Shown piece after piece: positions 33,806-47,668 of a stretch of DNA of 64,000 bases. The DNA is from Enoplosus armatus (lineage: Eukaryota; Chordata; Actinopteri; Centrarchiformes; Enoplosidae). The stretch is from positions 27,065,501 to 27,129,500 of the forward strand of contig NC_092186.1 in assembly GCF_043641665.1 (NCBI RefSeq), given 5' to 3'. The position numbers and the translations under genes were made by a program. Below the pieces are notes generated by a model. The model was not told the origin of the DNA, made no database searches, and worked only from the letters and a program-made list of their open reading frames with translations. Numbering within the stretch: the stretch's first letter is position 1; every line of letters begins with the position of its first letter.

Positions 33806-34687
33806 ATGACTCATTTCATTGCCTTGCCCAAGCTGCCGTCTGCTAAGGAGACGGCAGAAGTTATGTGTCACCATGTCTTTCGTGTTCATGGATTTCCCAG
33901 GGACATTGTCTCGGACCGTGGTCCCCAGTTCATGTCGAGGTTTTGGAAGGAATTCTGCGACCTCATCGGGGTCACTGTCAGCCTCTCTTCTGGATATCAC
34001 CCGGAGTCTAATGGTCAGATGGAGCGGCTGAACCAAGTCCTGGAGACCTGCCTGCGCTGCCTGGTGTCCCAAAACCCCACCTCCTGGAGTAAACATCTCA
34101 CCTGGGTCGAGTACGCCCACAATTCTCTTCCCATGGCGGCCACTGGCATCTCTTCTTTCCACTGTGTCTACGGCTACCAACCACCAGTCTTCGCGGAGAC
34201 CGCAAAGGAGGTGGTGGTCCCGGTGGCCCTTGCCCTGGTCCGCAGATGTCACCGTGTGTGGGAATCCACCCGCAGGATCCTGTTACGCAGCTGTGACTGG
34301 ATGAAGAAGGCAGCAGATCGCCGTAGGAGACCGGCTCCCGAGTACCAGCCGGGTCAGAGGGTCTGGCTCTCCACCCGCGATCTACCCCTCCACATCACGT
34401 CCAGGAAGCTGGGGCCCCGGTTCGTGGGTCCATTCCCCATCACCAAGGTCATCAACCCTGCTTCGGTGCGTCTCCACCTTCCATGTGGGCAGGGTGAAGC
34501 CCGTCAGGGACAGTCCTATGGTTCTTGCAGCCAAACCCCCTCCACCCCCCCGGATGGTCGAGGGCGGTCCTGTCTACACCGTCAAAAAGCTCCTGGTGGT
34601 CCACAACAGAGGCAGAGGCAAGCAATTCCTGGTGGACTGGGAGGGTTACGTAGTTCGCACTGTCGCACGGGAGGTAAAGCTGGTTAG
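33806..34687 (+). pseudogene. pol: Integrase core relic (copy 5)
   Basis: Ala130, unlike its type-A partner copy 1, so Thr130 arose in copy 1 alone. Chromodomain frame at 34485-34724. Confidence 0.86.
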
Positions 34688-35243
34688 AGCGGGTTGGGCC
34701 CCCATCATGTCGAAGTGTCCTTGAGCAAGACACTGAACCCTGAGCTCACGGCACCTTGCATGGCAGCCAAGGTCGCCATTGGTGTGTGAATGTATGAGTG
34801 AATGAGTGAATGAGACTTAGCTGTAAAGTGCTTTGGGAACCGTGAAGGTTGAAAAGCGCTATATAAGTGAGATCATTTACATTTGATTTACATTTGTAAC
34901 CCACATTAGTTTCACCAGCGTAATACGTATAATATGAGTTCATTTGAGTTAAAACGTCACTGTGTAATTACTACACTACACTCAGAACTGTTAACAAAGT
35001 TTTATGAAGGAAATAACACTAAGAGTTTAAGTGTTAATCAGAATTTACTCTTATTAATTAACTCTTCATGAGTGTTAAACCTACTTTACACTAACTGTTA
35101 TTGAGAAATTACTCCCAACAGTGTTGATTTTTAATTGACATAATGTACTTGTGTATTTACTATCTATAAGTGTTATTAGTCAACAGCTTGTTGCTTTTCA
35201 ATGGACTTTTTAATAAAATGTACTCTTCACTAGAACTAATATT

Positions 35244-36314
35244 TTAGTATTTCGCAATTTTGTATTCATCAGAGACGTCCATGGTGGGATCCTCCTCCTC
35301 AGCATCAGAAGGTGTCTCATCCTCAGAGTCGTCCAACGCCTCGGACGACAGAGAGGAAGGTGGTTCAAGGGCGGTGTGACCCACGTGCGTGGTGGATTTG
35401 GCTGGCTGGTCCGGGTGACGCCGATGGAACTCCCTGATGAGCCGGGGGTCCAGGATGCGCCGTGCCGGAACCCAGGACCTCTCCTCAGGGCTGTATCCCT
35501 CCCAGTCGACCAGGTACTGGAGACCCCTCCCGCGGTGGGTTGGGTGGAATCCGTAGACACACTGGAAGGGGGAAAGTCCAGTGGTGCAACTGGTCAAAGT
35601 GTTATGGGCGTACTCTACCCACAGTAGCTGCTGGGACCAGGACGAGGGGTGTTTGGAAACCATGCAGTGCAGAGTTGTCTCCATCTCCTGGTTCTTGCGC
35701 TCGGTCTGGCCGTTGGACGGGGGGTGGAACCCGGATGATAGGCTGACGGTGGCCCCAACTTGCGTGAAGAACTCCCTCCAAAACACAGAGGCACAGAGCA
35801 CAGAGCCCTCCAAAAACCCTCCAAAAACTGACGGGACAGGGCATCGGGCTTCACATTGCAGGACCCGGGTCGGTAGGACAGGGAGAAGTTGAACCTTGTG
35901 AGAAAAAGCGACCATCGGGCTTGGCGGGAGTTGAGCCTCTTGGCTGACTGGATGTACTCAAGGTTCTTATGGTCAGTCCACACCAGAAAAGGCAGCTTGG
36001 TCCCCTCGAGCCAGTGGCGCCATTCGTCAATGGCCAGAAAGGAAACGGATGAAGCGTGGTTTTTTTTTTTCGGCCTTGGTCCGGGAGAAGATCAGGATGT
36101 CGTCCAGGTAGACAAAGACATGCTTGTTTAGCATGTCTCTGAGCACGTCATTGACCAGAGCCTGGAAGACAGCCGGGGCGTTGGTGAGGCCGAAGGGCAT
36201 TACCAGGTCCTCATAATGACCAGTAGGGGTGTTGAACGCCGTCTTCCACTTATCACCTTCCCGGATGCGGACCAAGTGGTATGCGTTGCGCAGGTCCAAC
36301 TTTGAGAAGATGGT
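35244..36314 (-). mobile_element. Second gypsy relic, minus strand (copy 5)
   Basis: Integrase-chromodomain frame 35915-35244, with CVYG as in copy 1; RT fragment frame 36299-36027. Confidence 0.84.
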
Positions 36315-38026
36315 GATTATGTATATATTATATACTTATACTTATAATCACTTTCAGTTTAAAAGATGAAACAAAAAAACACATTGTTCTTAACCATTTC
36401 TCTCAACACTGAAAAATGTGTGTTTAAAGTGCATTTCAGAGGATACACACATCCGAGGATAATTCCGGCCATTTTCAACCTAGAACAAATTTTGACATCA
36501 TCTGGAATCTACCAATCGAATCTAACCAAAATCTTATCAAATGGACCACTGAGTGATGTGAGAGTGTGCCTGCTTTCATGTGTGTTAGTGTTGACATTAA
36601 CAGTTGGCCAAGTTATGATTTTTGTTTTTCAAGACATTACGTATGTGGGTGCTTTAGAAGATCTGATCTGTTGCCTCAATACATTGTACTGCTGCTGGAA
36701 AAACACCAGACAACTCAGTAAAATGGATGTAAAATGTTGTATTCCTAACTATGTGTTTCACTTCCAAATTGGGGTGGAGTTAGATTTACTTCTATTCCAA
36801 CAGGTGTTCAAATTAGATTTTTAAAAGGGGAGATTCACCTATTTTCAACCTCATCTTAATCTATCTGCAATTAGGGATATAGTGTTAAAAAACACCTGCA
36901 GTTGTTGCCGATGTTCTATGTCTCTGGAGTACTGTATATGTCGCAGGTGGGAGAAGAACAACAGATTGTGCTGCGGTGCAGTGCCCCTGAGACACAGGAT
37001 TATAGTGTGAAAAATGCCTGCAGTTATTCTTCATGTTCTCTAATACACATAGATTGAGATAAGATTGAAAATCTGCAAATCTCTCCCTTAAGAAGAGTGA
37101 CATCTTTCATGGTATGGTGCCAGATGATAGTTATGATCAACAACGACAATTGTCCCTTTTTATCCATCATCCTCTTTATTCATCCTCTTGGCTCCCGCCA
37201 TTCCTAAATTCTTCTGGTCTGCTCCAATCCTGACTGTTATCTGTATTATTGATTTGTCACACTGAACTTAGTGGTAACACACACTGGTTACACAATGCTC
37301 TCGACTTTTTGCTAGGGCAGTGACTGGTGACTATTTAGACAGTCTAGGCACACTTCCAATTACCATCAGGCTAGGTAAAGAGGTTTTCATACACACTGTT
37401 CAAGTGGTCAGAAACATTACACAACCTGTGATTGTAGGTCAGGACTTTCTACTCACACGATGCTGTTTTGGATTTGAGGGAAGGTACCTTAAAAGTAGGG
37501 AATCATACTACCGTCTCTCTCCTCTGTGCTACTGAGACTGCTCCCCTGAGCAGCAATGCTGTCATCTTAAAGTGAGTCAAAGTAATGCACTTTTTTGTGC
37601 CCCCTCAAGTAAAATGGTGGATCATACTGAGAAGTTCACTACATCCAGCATCTACAGTTAGCAGTAGTTAACAATTATTTTAGCAACAAGTAAAGCCATC
37701 TGTCCATCAAGAAACTACCTACTACCTACCTACTTTCCTTCACAACAGAAAAAGGACTTTCTGTGAGACATACTGAACAACCTGAGTAGCAGTAAAGAGT
37801 AATCCTGAGCAGAACAGCTGAATAACTCAGACAGGCCGAGCGGGTGAATGAGGGAGTCCCTTTACTTCATGGGCATGCTTTTTTTAATTTTTTCTTCTTC
37901 TTCATGGGCCACTGCTGTACCCTGAGTAGATGACCATCTGTTCTGTCTTATGTAATACATACACAGAAGTAGACCGGAAAAGTGAACCGAGTGTTCTGAG
38001 CTTTTGGCTCACAGGGTTTACTTTTA

Positions 38027-38615
38027 TGTCATGTCTCGTCATTTACATTAAGTTACCGTTTTTGTCTTGTTTAGTTATGTTGTCTTGTCATTTCCTGTTT
38101 TATTTTGTAGTAACTGTGTTCCCTCTCGTTTCAGACCACTTGTCTTCCTGCCCTCGTGTTTCCCGCCTTTGTGATTGTCAGCCCCGCCCTGATTGTTTCC
38201 ACCTGTGTTTCACTCACCTCTTGTTTAAATAGTCTGCGTCTCCCTTTGTCGTGTGCCAGTTCGTCTTGTCCTTCATGTCATGTTTAGCAGGTCTAAGTCC
38301 GCATCTTGTTACTCAGTGAGTTCCTGTGTGAGTTTGATTCAGTGTTCTTGTTAATTTTTTCTGTCTAGATTTTCCCTGTTTTAGTCCTCCCCTCGTAGGA
38401 GTGATTTTCTGTTGATTACTTTGTTAGTTTAAGCTCCTTTGTTTTCTCGTATTTTTGTATTAGCGTTTTCCTCCGTTTTTAGGAGTGATTTTGATTTATT
38501 ACTTTGTAGAGATTTCTTGCTTGGTCAAGCTTATTTTGTTATCAATAAAGACTTTTGTTGTACTTTGTTTGAGTCGAGCGTTTGGGTTCATTTTTTGCCT
38601 TGCCCAGTCGTGACA
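38027..38615 (+). mobile_element. Gypsy LTR (copy 5/6 junction)
   Basis: 589 bp. It is positioned 4 bp early relative to exact periodicity because of the copy-5 deletion. Confidence 0.82.
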
Positions 38616-38632
38616 GAACGAACTGGCCAATC

Positions 38633-39379
38633 ATGAACCCAGCCGACTCTAGTCAGCTTAAAGAACAGGTTCTAGCATCAACTAGCATCAGACAGCATGA
38701 GGAGCAGGTGGCTGCCATAAGTCGTGGTGTTACTGATCTGTCCACGTGTCAGGAGGATTTTAAGATTTCAGTTATCACGCAGGTTAATTGCTTAGCTCAG
38801 CAGATGCAGGATATGCTCACTCACCTGCGAGAAGCTCCTCATAGTTCGAGCCCGACCACATCTACCGAACGCTTGAGTGTTTCTGCTCCTGTTTTGCCGG
38901 TCATCTCTGCCATGCCTCCCCATCTTGCTGCACCTGAAAGATTCACGGGTGAGTCTGTTCTGAGCAGGCCCTTCCTGGTCCAGTGCAACCTGCACTTCGA
39001 GATGAATCCCACTGCCTTCCCCACACCATGTTCTCGGGTCGCCTTCATCACGTCGCATCTCACCGGACAAGCGGCGGCTTGGGCCACCTCCGAGTGGGCT
39101 CGGGATTCCCCAGTGTGCAACTCGCCGGAGCTGTTCATAGACTCTCTAAAGAAGATCTTTGACCACACCACACGGGAGGCAGCCCGAGTCCTGAAGAGGT
39201 TAGTACAAGGCAACCGACCTGTGTCAGACTACGCAGTTGAGTTCCGCACCATAACCGCAAGCAGCGATTGGAACGATCCAGCGTTATTTGACGCTTTTAT
39301 TGAAGGACTGTCTGATCCCATTCAAGACCATCTAGCCCCTCAAGATCTACCCCAGGATCTGGACTGGAAGAAAGCCTGA
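38633..39379 (+). pseudogene. gag: Truncated gypsy gag (copy 6)
   Basis: 248 codons with Ser111, as in copy 2. Protease remnant at 39379-39531. Confidence 0.83.
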
Positions 39380-40039
39380 TGGCTTGGGATCTTGCTAAAG
39401 AACTAAGATTAAGATCAGAGCTATTACCTTGCCCTCTTAAGGCAAGCGCACTTGATGGCAACACCTTATTTCATGTCACACATAGGACCGAACCTTTTGA
39501 CTCTGATTCCTTAGTTTTAGGTTTCCCGTGACTGTGCAGACACAATCCCCATGTTGATTGGAACACTGGCTCCATCTTGAGATGGAGGGAAAGCTGTAAA
39601 CTTAGCTGTCTGCAGCCTGAGAGGAGGGTGACACTGGGTCGGTGCTCTGGAGAGAGTGTTGGTCTTCCCCTCCAGGGCCTGCTCAGGCTTCCGACCTATC
39701 CAATGTTCCTGCCTGTTACCATGACCTCGCCTAGCAGAGCTAGCAAAGCTAAGGCGACGTCTCTTCCTCCTCACCGTTCTATGCCTGTCCCATTGACCTC
39801 ATTCCAGGTACTACCTTACCCAGGGGGCGTCTCTATTCCATCTCGGGACCAGAGAGGAAGGCTATGGAGGATTACATTGAGACCTCTCTGAATTATATTG
39901 ACTATGCTCCTCTTAATTACCATAAAGAACCGGTACCCTCTCCCTCTTATGTCCTCAGTGTTTGAGCAGTTACAGTCGGCCAAGATCTTCATTAAGCTCG
40001 ACCTCCGAAACGCCTACCACCTTGTCCGCATCAGAGAAG

Positions 40040-41413
40040 GAGGATGAGTGGAAGACGGGATTCAACACACCTACTGGGCACTATGAATACATGGTTATGC
40101 CTTTTGGGTTAACAAATGCTCCGGCAGTGTTTCAAAACCTGGTGAATGATGTTTTGAGAGATTCTCTGGACCATTTTGTTTATGTTTATCTGGATGACAT
40201 TTTGGTCTACTCGCCGGATGAGGAGACTCACATTACTCATGTTCGTCAGGTATTGTCACGATTGTTGGAGCACAGGCTGTATGTCAAGGCCGAGAAGTGC
40301 GATTTTCATGCTGAGTCAGAGTCGTTCCTGGGCTTCATCATAGCCCCTGGATTGATACAGATGGATCCGGCTAAAGTAAAAGCTGTGGCAGATGGGCCAG
40401 TTCCGGATAGCCGCAAAAAGGTTCAGCAATTCTTAGGATTTGCTAACTTTTACCGTCGGTTCATCCGGAACTTTAGCGCTATTGCAACGCCTCTGCATAC
40501 CTTAACCTCTCCTCAGTCTCCTTTTCAGTGGACCGCCCAGGCTCAGGAGGCATTCCACCGGCTTAAGACCTTGTTCACCACAGCTCCTATCCTGTCTGTA
40601 CCAGACCCCACCCGGCAGTTTGTGGTGGAGGTGGACGCCTCCAATGAAGGAGTCGGGGCGGTTCTCTCCCAGAGAGCAGAGGAGGATGGTAAGATGCATC
40701 CATGTGCATTCTTATCCTGGAAGCTGACCAAGGCGGAGCGGAACTATGATGTGGGTAATCGTGAGCTGCTGGTGGTCAAAGTGGCGCTGGAGGAATGGCG
40801 TCACTTGCTGGAGGGGGCCCAGCAGCCGTTCATTGTTTGGACGGATCATAAAAATCTCCAGTATATCCGCAGTGCCAAGAGACTCAATTCTAGGCAAGCT
40901 CGCTGGTCACTGTTCTTTAACCGTTTCAACTTTGCTCTTTCTTACAGGTCCCAGAACGTTAAACCGGATGCCCTCTCCCGGCTGTACGATCCTGAGCCTG
41001 TTGCCAAGGAACCAGAATCCATCCTGCCACTTAACCGTGTGGTTGGGGAGGTTTCCTGGCGCAGAGTATCCGAGGTAGACCAAGACAATGGTGTGAATCC
41101 GCCCCTGGGCGATTTTCCTCCCAACCGCTTGTTTGTTGCGGTGGATATGCATTCCCAGGTGGTTCATTGGGCTCACACCTCGCTGCTTACCTGTCATCCT
41201 GGCGTTAAGCGGACGGTCTTCTTCATTCGCCAACGTTTCTGGTGGCCGGTGATGGAAAGGGTCATCAGGGAGTATGTGGAATCGTGCCCGTGTGTGTGCT
41301 CGGAGCAAGTCTTCCTCCAAGGTGCGGGCAGGTCTTCTCCAGCCGCTTCCCGTTCCCAGCCGTCCCTGGGCCGATATATCGGTGGACTTTGTAACAGGAC
41401 TCCCTCCGTCTGA
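40040..41413 (+). pseudogene. pol: RT-RNase H relic (copy 6)
   Basis: Carries the same residue changes as copy 2: Glu27, Asp144-Gly145, Thr176 and Ala325. Confidence 0.88.
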
Positions 41414-41434
41414 AGGTAACAAAGGTTTTCCAAA

Positions 41435-42316
41435 ATGACTCATTTCATTGCCTTGCCCAAGCTGCCGTCTGCTAAGGAGACGGCAGAAGTTATGTGTCAC
41501 CATGTCTTTCGTGTTCATGGATTTCCCAGGGACATTGTCTCGGACCGTGGTCCCCAGTTCATGTCGAGGTTTTGGAAGGAATTCTGCGACCTCATCGGGG
41601 TCACTGTCAGCCTCTCTTCTGGATATCACCCGGAGTCTAATGGTCAGATGGAGCGGCTGAACCAAGTCCTGGAGACCTGCCTGCGCTGCCTGGTGTCCCA
41701 AAACCCCACCTCCTGGAGTAAACATCTCACCTGGGTCGAGTACGCCCACAATTCTCTTCCCATGGCGGCCACTGGCATCTCTTCTTTCCACTGTGTCTAC
41801 GGCTACCAACCACCAGTCTTCGCGGAGACCGCAAAGGAGGTGGTGGTCCCGGTGGCCCTTGCCCTGGTCCGCAGATGTCACCGTGTGTGGGAATCCACCC
41901 GCAGGATCCTGTTACGCAGCTGTGACTGGATGAAGAAGGCAGCAGATCGCCGTAGGAGACCGGCTCCCGAGTACCAGCCGGGTCAGAGGGTCTGGCTCTC
42001 CACCCGCGATCTACCCCTCCACATCACGTCCAGGAAGCTGGGGCCCCGGTTCGTGGGTCCATTCCCCATCACCAAGGTCATCAACCCTGCTTCGGTGCGT
42101 CTCCACCTTCCATGTGGGCAGGGTGAAGCCCGTCAGGGACAGTCCTATGGTTCTTGCAGCCAAACCCCCTCCACCCCCCCGGATGGTCGAGGGCGGTCCT
42201 GTCTACACCGTCAAAAAGCTCCTGGTGGTCCACAACAGAGGCAGAGGCAAGCAATTCCTGGTGGACTGGGAGGGTTACGTAGTTCGCACTGTCGCACGGG
42301 AGGTAAAGCTGGTTAG
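41435..42316 (+). pseudogene. pol: Integrase core relic (copy 6)
   Basis: Same predicted protein as copy 2; chromodomain frame at 42114-42353. Confidence 0.86.
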
Positions 42317-42872
42317 AGCGGGTTGGGCCCCCATCATGTCGAAGTGTCCTTGAGCAAGACACTGAACCCTGAGCTCACGGCACCTTGCATGGCAGCCAAG
42401 GTCGCCATTGGTGTGTGAATGTATGAGTGAATGAGTGAATGAGACTTAGCTGTAAAGTGCTTTGGGAACCGTGAAGGTTGAAAAGCGCTATATAAGTGAG
42501 ATCATTTACATTTGATTTACATTTGTAACCCACATTAGTTTCACCAGCGTAATACGTATAATATGAGTTCATTTGAGTTAAAACGTCACTGTGTAATTAC
42601 TACACTACACTCAGAACTGTTAACAAAGTTTTATGAAGGAAATAACACTAAGAGTTTAAGTGTTAATCAGAATTTACTCTTATTAATTAACTCTTCATGA
42701 GTGTTAAACCTACTTTACACTAACTGTTATTGAGAAATTACTCCCAACAGTGTTGATTTTTAATTGACATAATGTACTTGTGTATTTACTATCTATAAGT
42801 GTTATTAGTCAACAGCTTGTTGCTTTTCAATGGACTTTTTAATAAAATGTACTCTTCACTAGAACTAATATT

Positions 42873-43943
42873 TTAGTATTTCGCAATTTTGTATTCATCA
42901 GAGACGTCCATGGTGGGATCCTCCTCCTCAGCATCAGAAGGTGTCTCATCCTCAGAGTCGTCCAACGCCTCGGACGACAGAGAGGAAGGTGGTTCAAGGG
43001 CGGTGTGACCCACGTGCGTGGTGGATTTGGCTGGCTGGTCCGGGTGACGCCGATGGAACTCCCTGATGAGCCGGGGGTCCAGGATGCGCCGTGCCGGAAC
43101 CCAGGACCTCTCCTCAGGGCTGTATCCCTCCCAGTCGACCAGGTACTGGAGACCCCTCCCGCGGTGGGTTGGGTGGAATCCGTAGGCACACTGGAAGGGG
43201 GAAAGTCCAGTGGTGCAACTGGTCAAAGTGTTATGGGCGTACTCTACCCACAGTAGCTGCTGGGACCAGGACGAGGGGTGTTTGGAAACCATGCAGTGCA
43301 GAGTTGTCTCCATCTCCTGGTTCTTGCGCTCGGTCTGGCCGTTGGACGGGGGGTGGAACCCGGATGATAGGCTGACGGTGGCCCCAACTTGCGTGAAGAA
43401 CTCCCTCCAAAACACAGAGGCACAGAGCACAGAGCCCTCCAAAAACCCTCCAAAAACTGACGGGACAGGGCATCGGGCTTCACATTGCAGGACCCGGGTC
43501 GGTAGGACAGGGAGAAGTTGAACCTTGTGAGAAAAAGCGACCATCGGGCTTGGCGGGAGTTGAGCCTCTTGGCTGACTGGATGTACTCAAGGTTCTTATG
43601 GTCAGTCCACACCAGAAAAGGCAGCTTGGTCCCCTCGAGCCAGTGGCGCCATTCGTCAATGGCCAGAAAGGAAACGGATGAAGCGTGTTTTTTTTTTTTC
43701 GGCCTTGGTCCGGGAGAAGATCAGGATGTCGTCCAGGTAGACAAAGACATGCTTGTTTAGCATGTCTCTGAGCACGTCATTGACCAGAGCCTGGAAGACA
43801 GCCGGGGCGTTGGTGAGGCCGAAGGGCATTACCAGGTCCTCATAATGACCAGTAGGGGTGTTGAACGCCGTCTTCCACTTATCACCTTCCCGGATGCGGA
43901 CCAAGTGGTATGCGTTGCGCAGGTCCAACTTTGAGAAGATGGT
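42873..43943 (-). mobile_element. Second gypsy relic, minus strand (copy 6)
   Basis: Integrase-chromodomain frame 43544-42873 (CAYG). The RT fragment frame 43928-43656 has Pro to Thr after the Lys run, from G to T at 43688. Confidence 0.84.
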
Positions 43944-45655
43944 GATTATGTATATATTATATACTTATACTTATAATCACTTTCAGTTTAAAAGATGAAA
44001 CAAAAAAACACATTGTTCTTAACCATTTCTCTCAACACTGAAAAATGTGTGTTTAAAGTGCATTTCAGAGGATACACACATCCGAGGATAATTCCGGCCA
44101 TTTTCAACCTAGAACAAATTTTGACATCATCTGGAATCTACCAATCGAATCTAACCAAAATCTTATCAAATGGACCACTGAGTGATGTGAGAGTGTGCCT
44201 GCTTTCATGTGTGTTAGTGTTGACATTAACAGTTGGCCAAGTTATGATTTTTGTTTTTCAAGACATTACGTATGTGGGTGCTTTAGAAGATCTGATCTGT
44301 TGCCTCAATACATTGTACTGCTGCTGGAAAAACACCAGACAACTCAGTAAAATGGATGTAAAATGTTGTATTCCTAACTATGTGTTTCACTTCCAAATTG
44401 GGGTGGAGTTAGATTTACTTCTATTCCAACAGGTGTTCAAATTAGATTTTTAAAAGGGGAGATTCACCTATTTTCAACCTCATCTTAATCTATCTGCAAT
44501 TAGGGATATAGTGTTAAAAAACACCTGCAGTTGTTGCCGATGTTCTATGTCTCTGGAGTACTGTATATGTCGCAGGTGGGAGAAGAACAACAGATTGTGC
44601 TGCGGTGCAGTGCCCCTGAGACACAGGATTATAGTGTGAAAAATGCCTGCAGTTATTCTTCATGTTCTCTAATACACATAGATTGAGATAAGATTGAAAA
44701 TCTGCAAATCTCTCCCTTAAGAAGAGTGACATCTTTCATGGTATGGTGCCAGATGATAGTTATGATCAACAACGACAATTGTCCCTTTTTATCCATCATC
44801 CTCTTTATTCATCCTCTTGGCTCCCGCCATTCCTAAATTCTTCTGGTCTGCTCCAATCCTGACTGTTATCTGTATTATTGATTTGTCACACTGAACTTAG
44901 TGGTAACACACACTGGTTACACAATGCTCTCGACTTTTTGCTAGGGCAGTGACTGGTGACTATTTAGACAGTCTAGGCACACTTCCAATTACCATCAGGC
45001 TAGGTAAAGAGGTTTTCATACACACTGTTCAAGTGGTCAGAAACATTACACAACCTGTGATTGTAGGTCAGGACTTTCTACTCACACGATGCTGTTTTGG
45101 ATTTGAGGGAAGGTACCTTAAAAGTAGGGAATCATACTACCGTCTCTCTCCTCTGTGCTACTGAGACTGCTCCCCTGAGCAGCAATGCTGTCATCTTAAA
45201 GTGAGTCAAAGTAATGCACTTTTTTGTGCCCCCTCAAGTAAAATGGTGGATCATACTGAGAAGTTCACTACATCCAGCATCTACAGTTAGCAGTAGTTAA
45301 CAATTATTTTAGCAACAAGTAAAGCCATCTGTCCATCAAGAAACTACCTACTACCTACCTACTTTCCTTCACAACAGAAAAAGGACTTTCTGTGAGACAT
45401 ACTGAACAACCTGAGTAGCAGTAAAGAGTAATCCTGAGCAGAACAGCTGAATAACTCAGACAGGCCGAGCGGGTGAATGAGGGAGTCCCTTTACTTCATG
45501 GGCATGCTTTTTTTAATTTTTTCTTCTTCTTCATGGGCCACTGCTGTACCCTGAGTAGATGACCATCTGTTCTGTCTTATGTAATACATACACAGAAGTA
45601 GACCGGAAAAGTGAACCGAGTGTTCTGAGCTTTTGGCTCACAGGGTTTACTTTTA

Positions 45656-46244
45656 TGTCATGTCTCGTCATTTACATTAAGTTACCGTTTTTGTCTTGTT
45701 TAGTTATGTTGTCTTGTCATTTCCTGTTTTATTTTGTAGTAACTGTGTTCCCTCTCGTTTCAGACCACTTGTCTTCCTGCCCTCGTGTTTCCCGCCTTTG
45801 TGATTGTCAGCCCCGCCCTGATTGTTTCCACCTGTGTTTCACTCACCTCTTGTTTAAATAGTCTGCGTCTCCCTTTGTCGTGTGCCAGTTCGTCTTGTCC
45901 TTCATGTCATGTTTAGCAGGTCTAAGTCCGCATCTTGTTACTCAGTGAGTTCCTGTGTGAGTTTGATTCAGTGTTCTTGTTAATTTTTTCTGTCTAGATT
46001 TTCCCTGTTTTAGTCCTCCCCTCGTAGGAGTGATTTTCTGTTGATTACTTTGTTAGTTTAAGCTCCTTTGTTTTCTCGTATTTTTGTATTAGCGTTTTCC
46101 TCCGTTTTTAGGAGTGATTTTGATTTATTACTTTGTAGAGATTTCTTGCTTGGTCAAGCTTATTTTGTTATCAATAAAGACTTTTGTTGTACTTTGTTTG
46201 AGTCGAGCGTTTGGGTTCATTTTTTGCCTTGCCCAGTCGTGACA
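45656..46244 (+). mobile_element. Gypsy LTR (copy 6/7 junction)
   Basis: 589 bp, with both terminal inverted pentamers, TATA-like box and AATAAA intact. Confidence 0.82.
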
Positions 46245-46261
46245 GAACGAACTGGCCAATC

Positions 46262-47008
46262 ATGAACCCAGCCGACTCTAGTCAGCTTAAAGAACAGGTT
46301 CTAGCATCAACTAGCATCAGACAGCATGAGGAGCAGGTGGCTGCCATAAGTCGTGGTGTTACTGATCTGTCCACGTGTCAGGAGGATTTTAAGATTTCAG
46401 TTATCACGCAGGTTAATTGCTTAGCTCAGCAGATGCAGGATATGCTCACTCACCTGCGAGAAGCTCCTCATAGTTCGAGCCCGACCACATCTACCGAACG
46501 CTTGAGTGTTTCTGCTCCTGTTTTGCCGGTCATCTCTGCCATGCCTCCCCATCTTGCTGCACCTGAAAGATTCACGGGTGAGTCTGTTCTGTGCAGGCCC
46601 TTCCTGGTCCAGTGCAACCTGCACTTCGAGATGAATCCCACTGCCTTCCCCACACCATGTTCTCGGGTCGCCTTCATCACGTCGCATCTCACCGGACAAG
46701 CGGCGGCTTGGGCCACCTCCGAGTGGGCTCGGGATTCCCCAGTGTGCAACTCGCCGGAGCTGTTCATAGACTCTCTAAAGAAGATCTTTGACCACACCAC
46801 ACGGGAGGCAGCCCGAGTCCTGAAGAGGTTAGTACAAGGCAACCGACCTGTGTCAGACTACGCAGTTGAGTTCCGCACCATAACCGCAAGCAGCGATTGG
46901 AACGATCCAGCGTTATTTGACGCTTTTATTGAAGGACTGTCTGATCCCATTCAAGACCATCTAGCCCCTCAAGATCTACCCCAGGATCTGGACTGGAAGA
47001 AAGCCTGA
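46262..47008 (+). pseudogene. gag: Truncated gypsy gag (copy 7)
   Basis: 248 codons with Cys111, although this unit has type-B alleles further down in RT. Protease remnant at 47008-47160. Confidence 0.83.
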
Positions 47009-47668
47009 TGGCTTGGGATCTTGCTAAAGAACTAAGATTAAGATCAGAGCTATTACCTTGCCCTCTTAAGGCAAGCGCACTTGATGGCAACACCTTATTT
47101 CATGTCACACATAGGACCGAACCTTTTGACTCTGATTCCTTAGTTTTAGGTTTCCCGTGACTGTGCAGACACAATCCCCATGTTGATTGGAACACTGGCT
47201 CCATCTTGAGATGGAGGGAAAGCTGTAAACTTAGCTGTCTGCAGCCTGAGAGGAGGGTGACACTGGGTCGGTGCTCTGGAGAGAGTGTTGGTCTTCCCCT
47301 CCAGGGCCTGCTCAGGCTTCCGACCTATCCAATGTTCCTGCCTGTTACCATGACCTCGCCTAGCAGAGCTAGCAAAGCTAAGGCGACGTCTCTTCCTCCT
47401 CACCGTTCTATGCCTGTCCCATTGACCTCATTCCAGGTACTACCTTACCCAGGGGGCGTCTCTATTCCATCTCGGGACCAGAGAGGAAGGCTATGGAGGA
47501 TTACATTGAGACCTCTCTGAATTATATTGACTATGCTCCTCTTAATTACCATAAAGAACCGGTACCCTCTCCCTCTTATGTCCTCAGTGTTTGAGCAGTT
47601 ACAGTCGGCCAAGATCTTCATTAAGCTCGACCTCCGAAACGCCTACCACCTTGTCCGCATCAGAGAAG

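Larger units (their letters stand above)
30517..38141 (+). repeat. Macrosatellite unit, copy 5 (type A, 7,625 bp)
   Basis: Type-A unit sharing T at u464, A at u2793 and A at u5045 with copy 1. It is 4 bp shorter because of a deletion in a short pyrimidine repeat near 33313. It also has a private C to T at 31466, which is silent in gag (Ser153). Confidence 0.97.
38142..45770 (+). repeat. Macrosatellite unit, copy 6 (type B)
   Basis: Full-length unit carrying the whole type-B allele set of copy 2. The private change noticed is G to T at 43688, which lengthens the 11-T run of the minus-strand gypsy relic to 12 T. Confidence 0.97.
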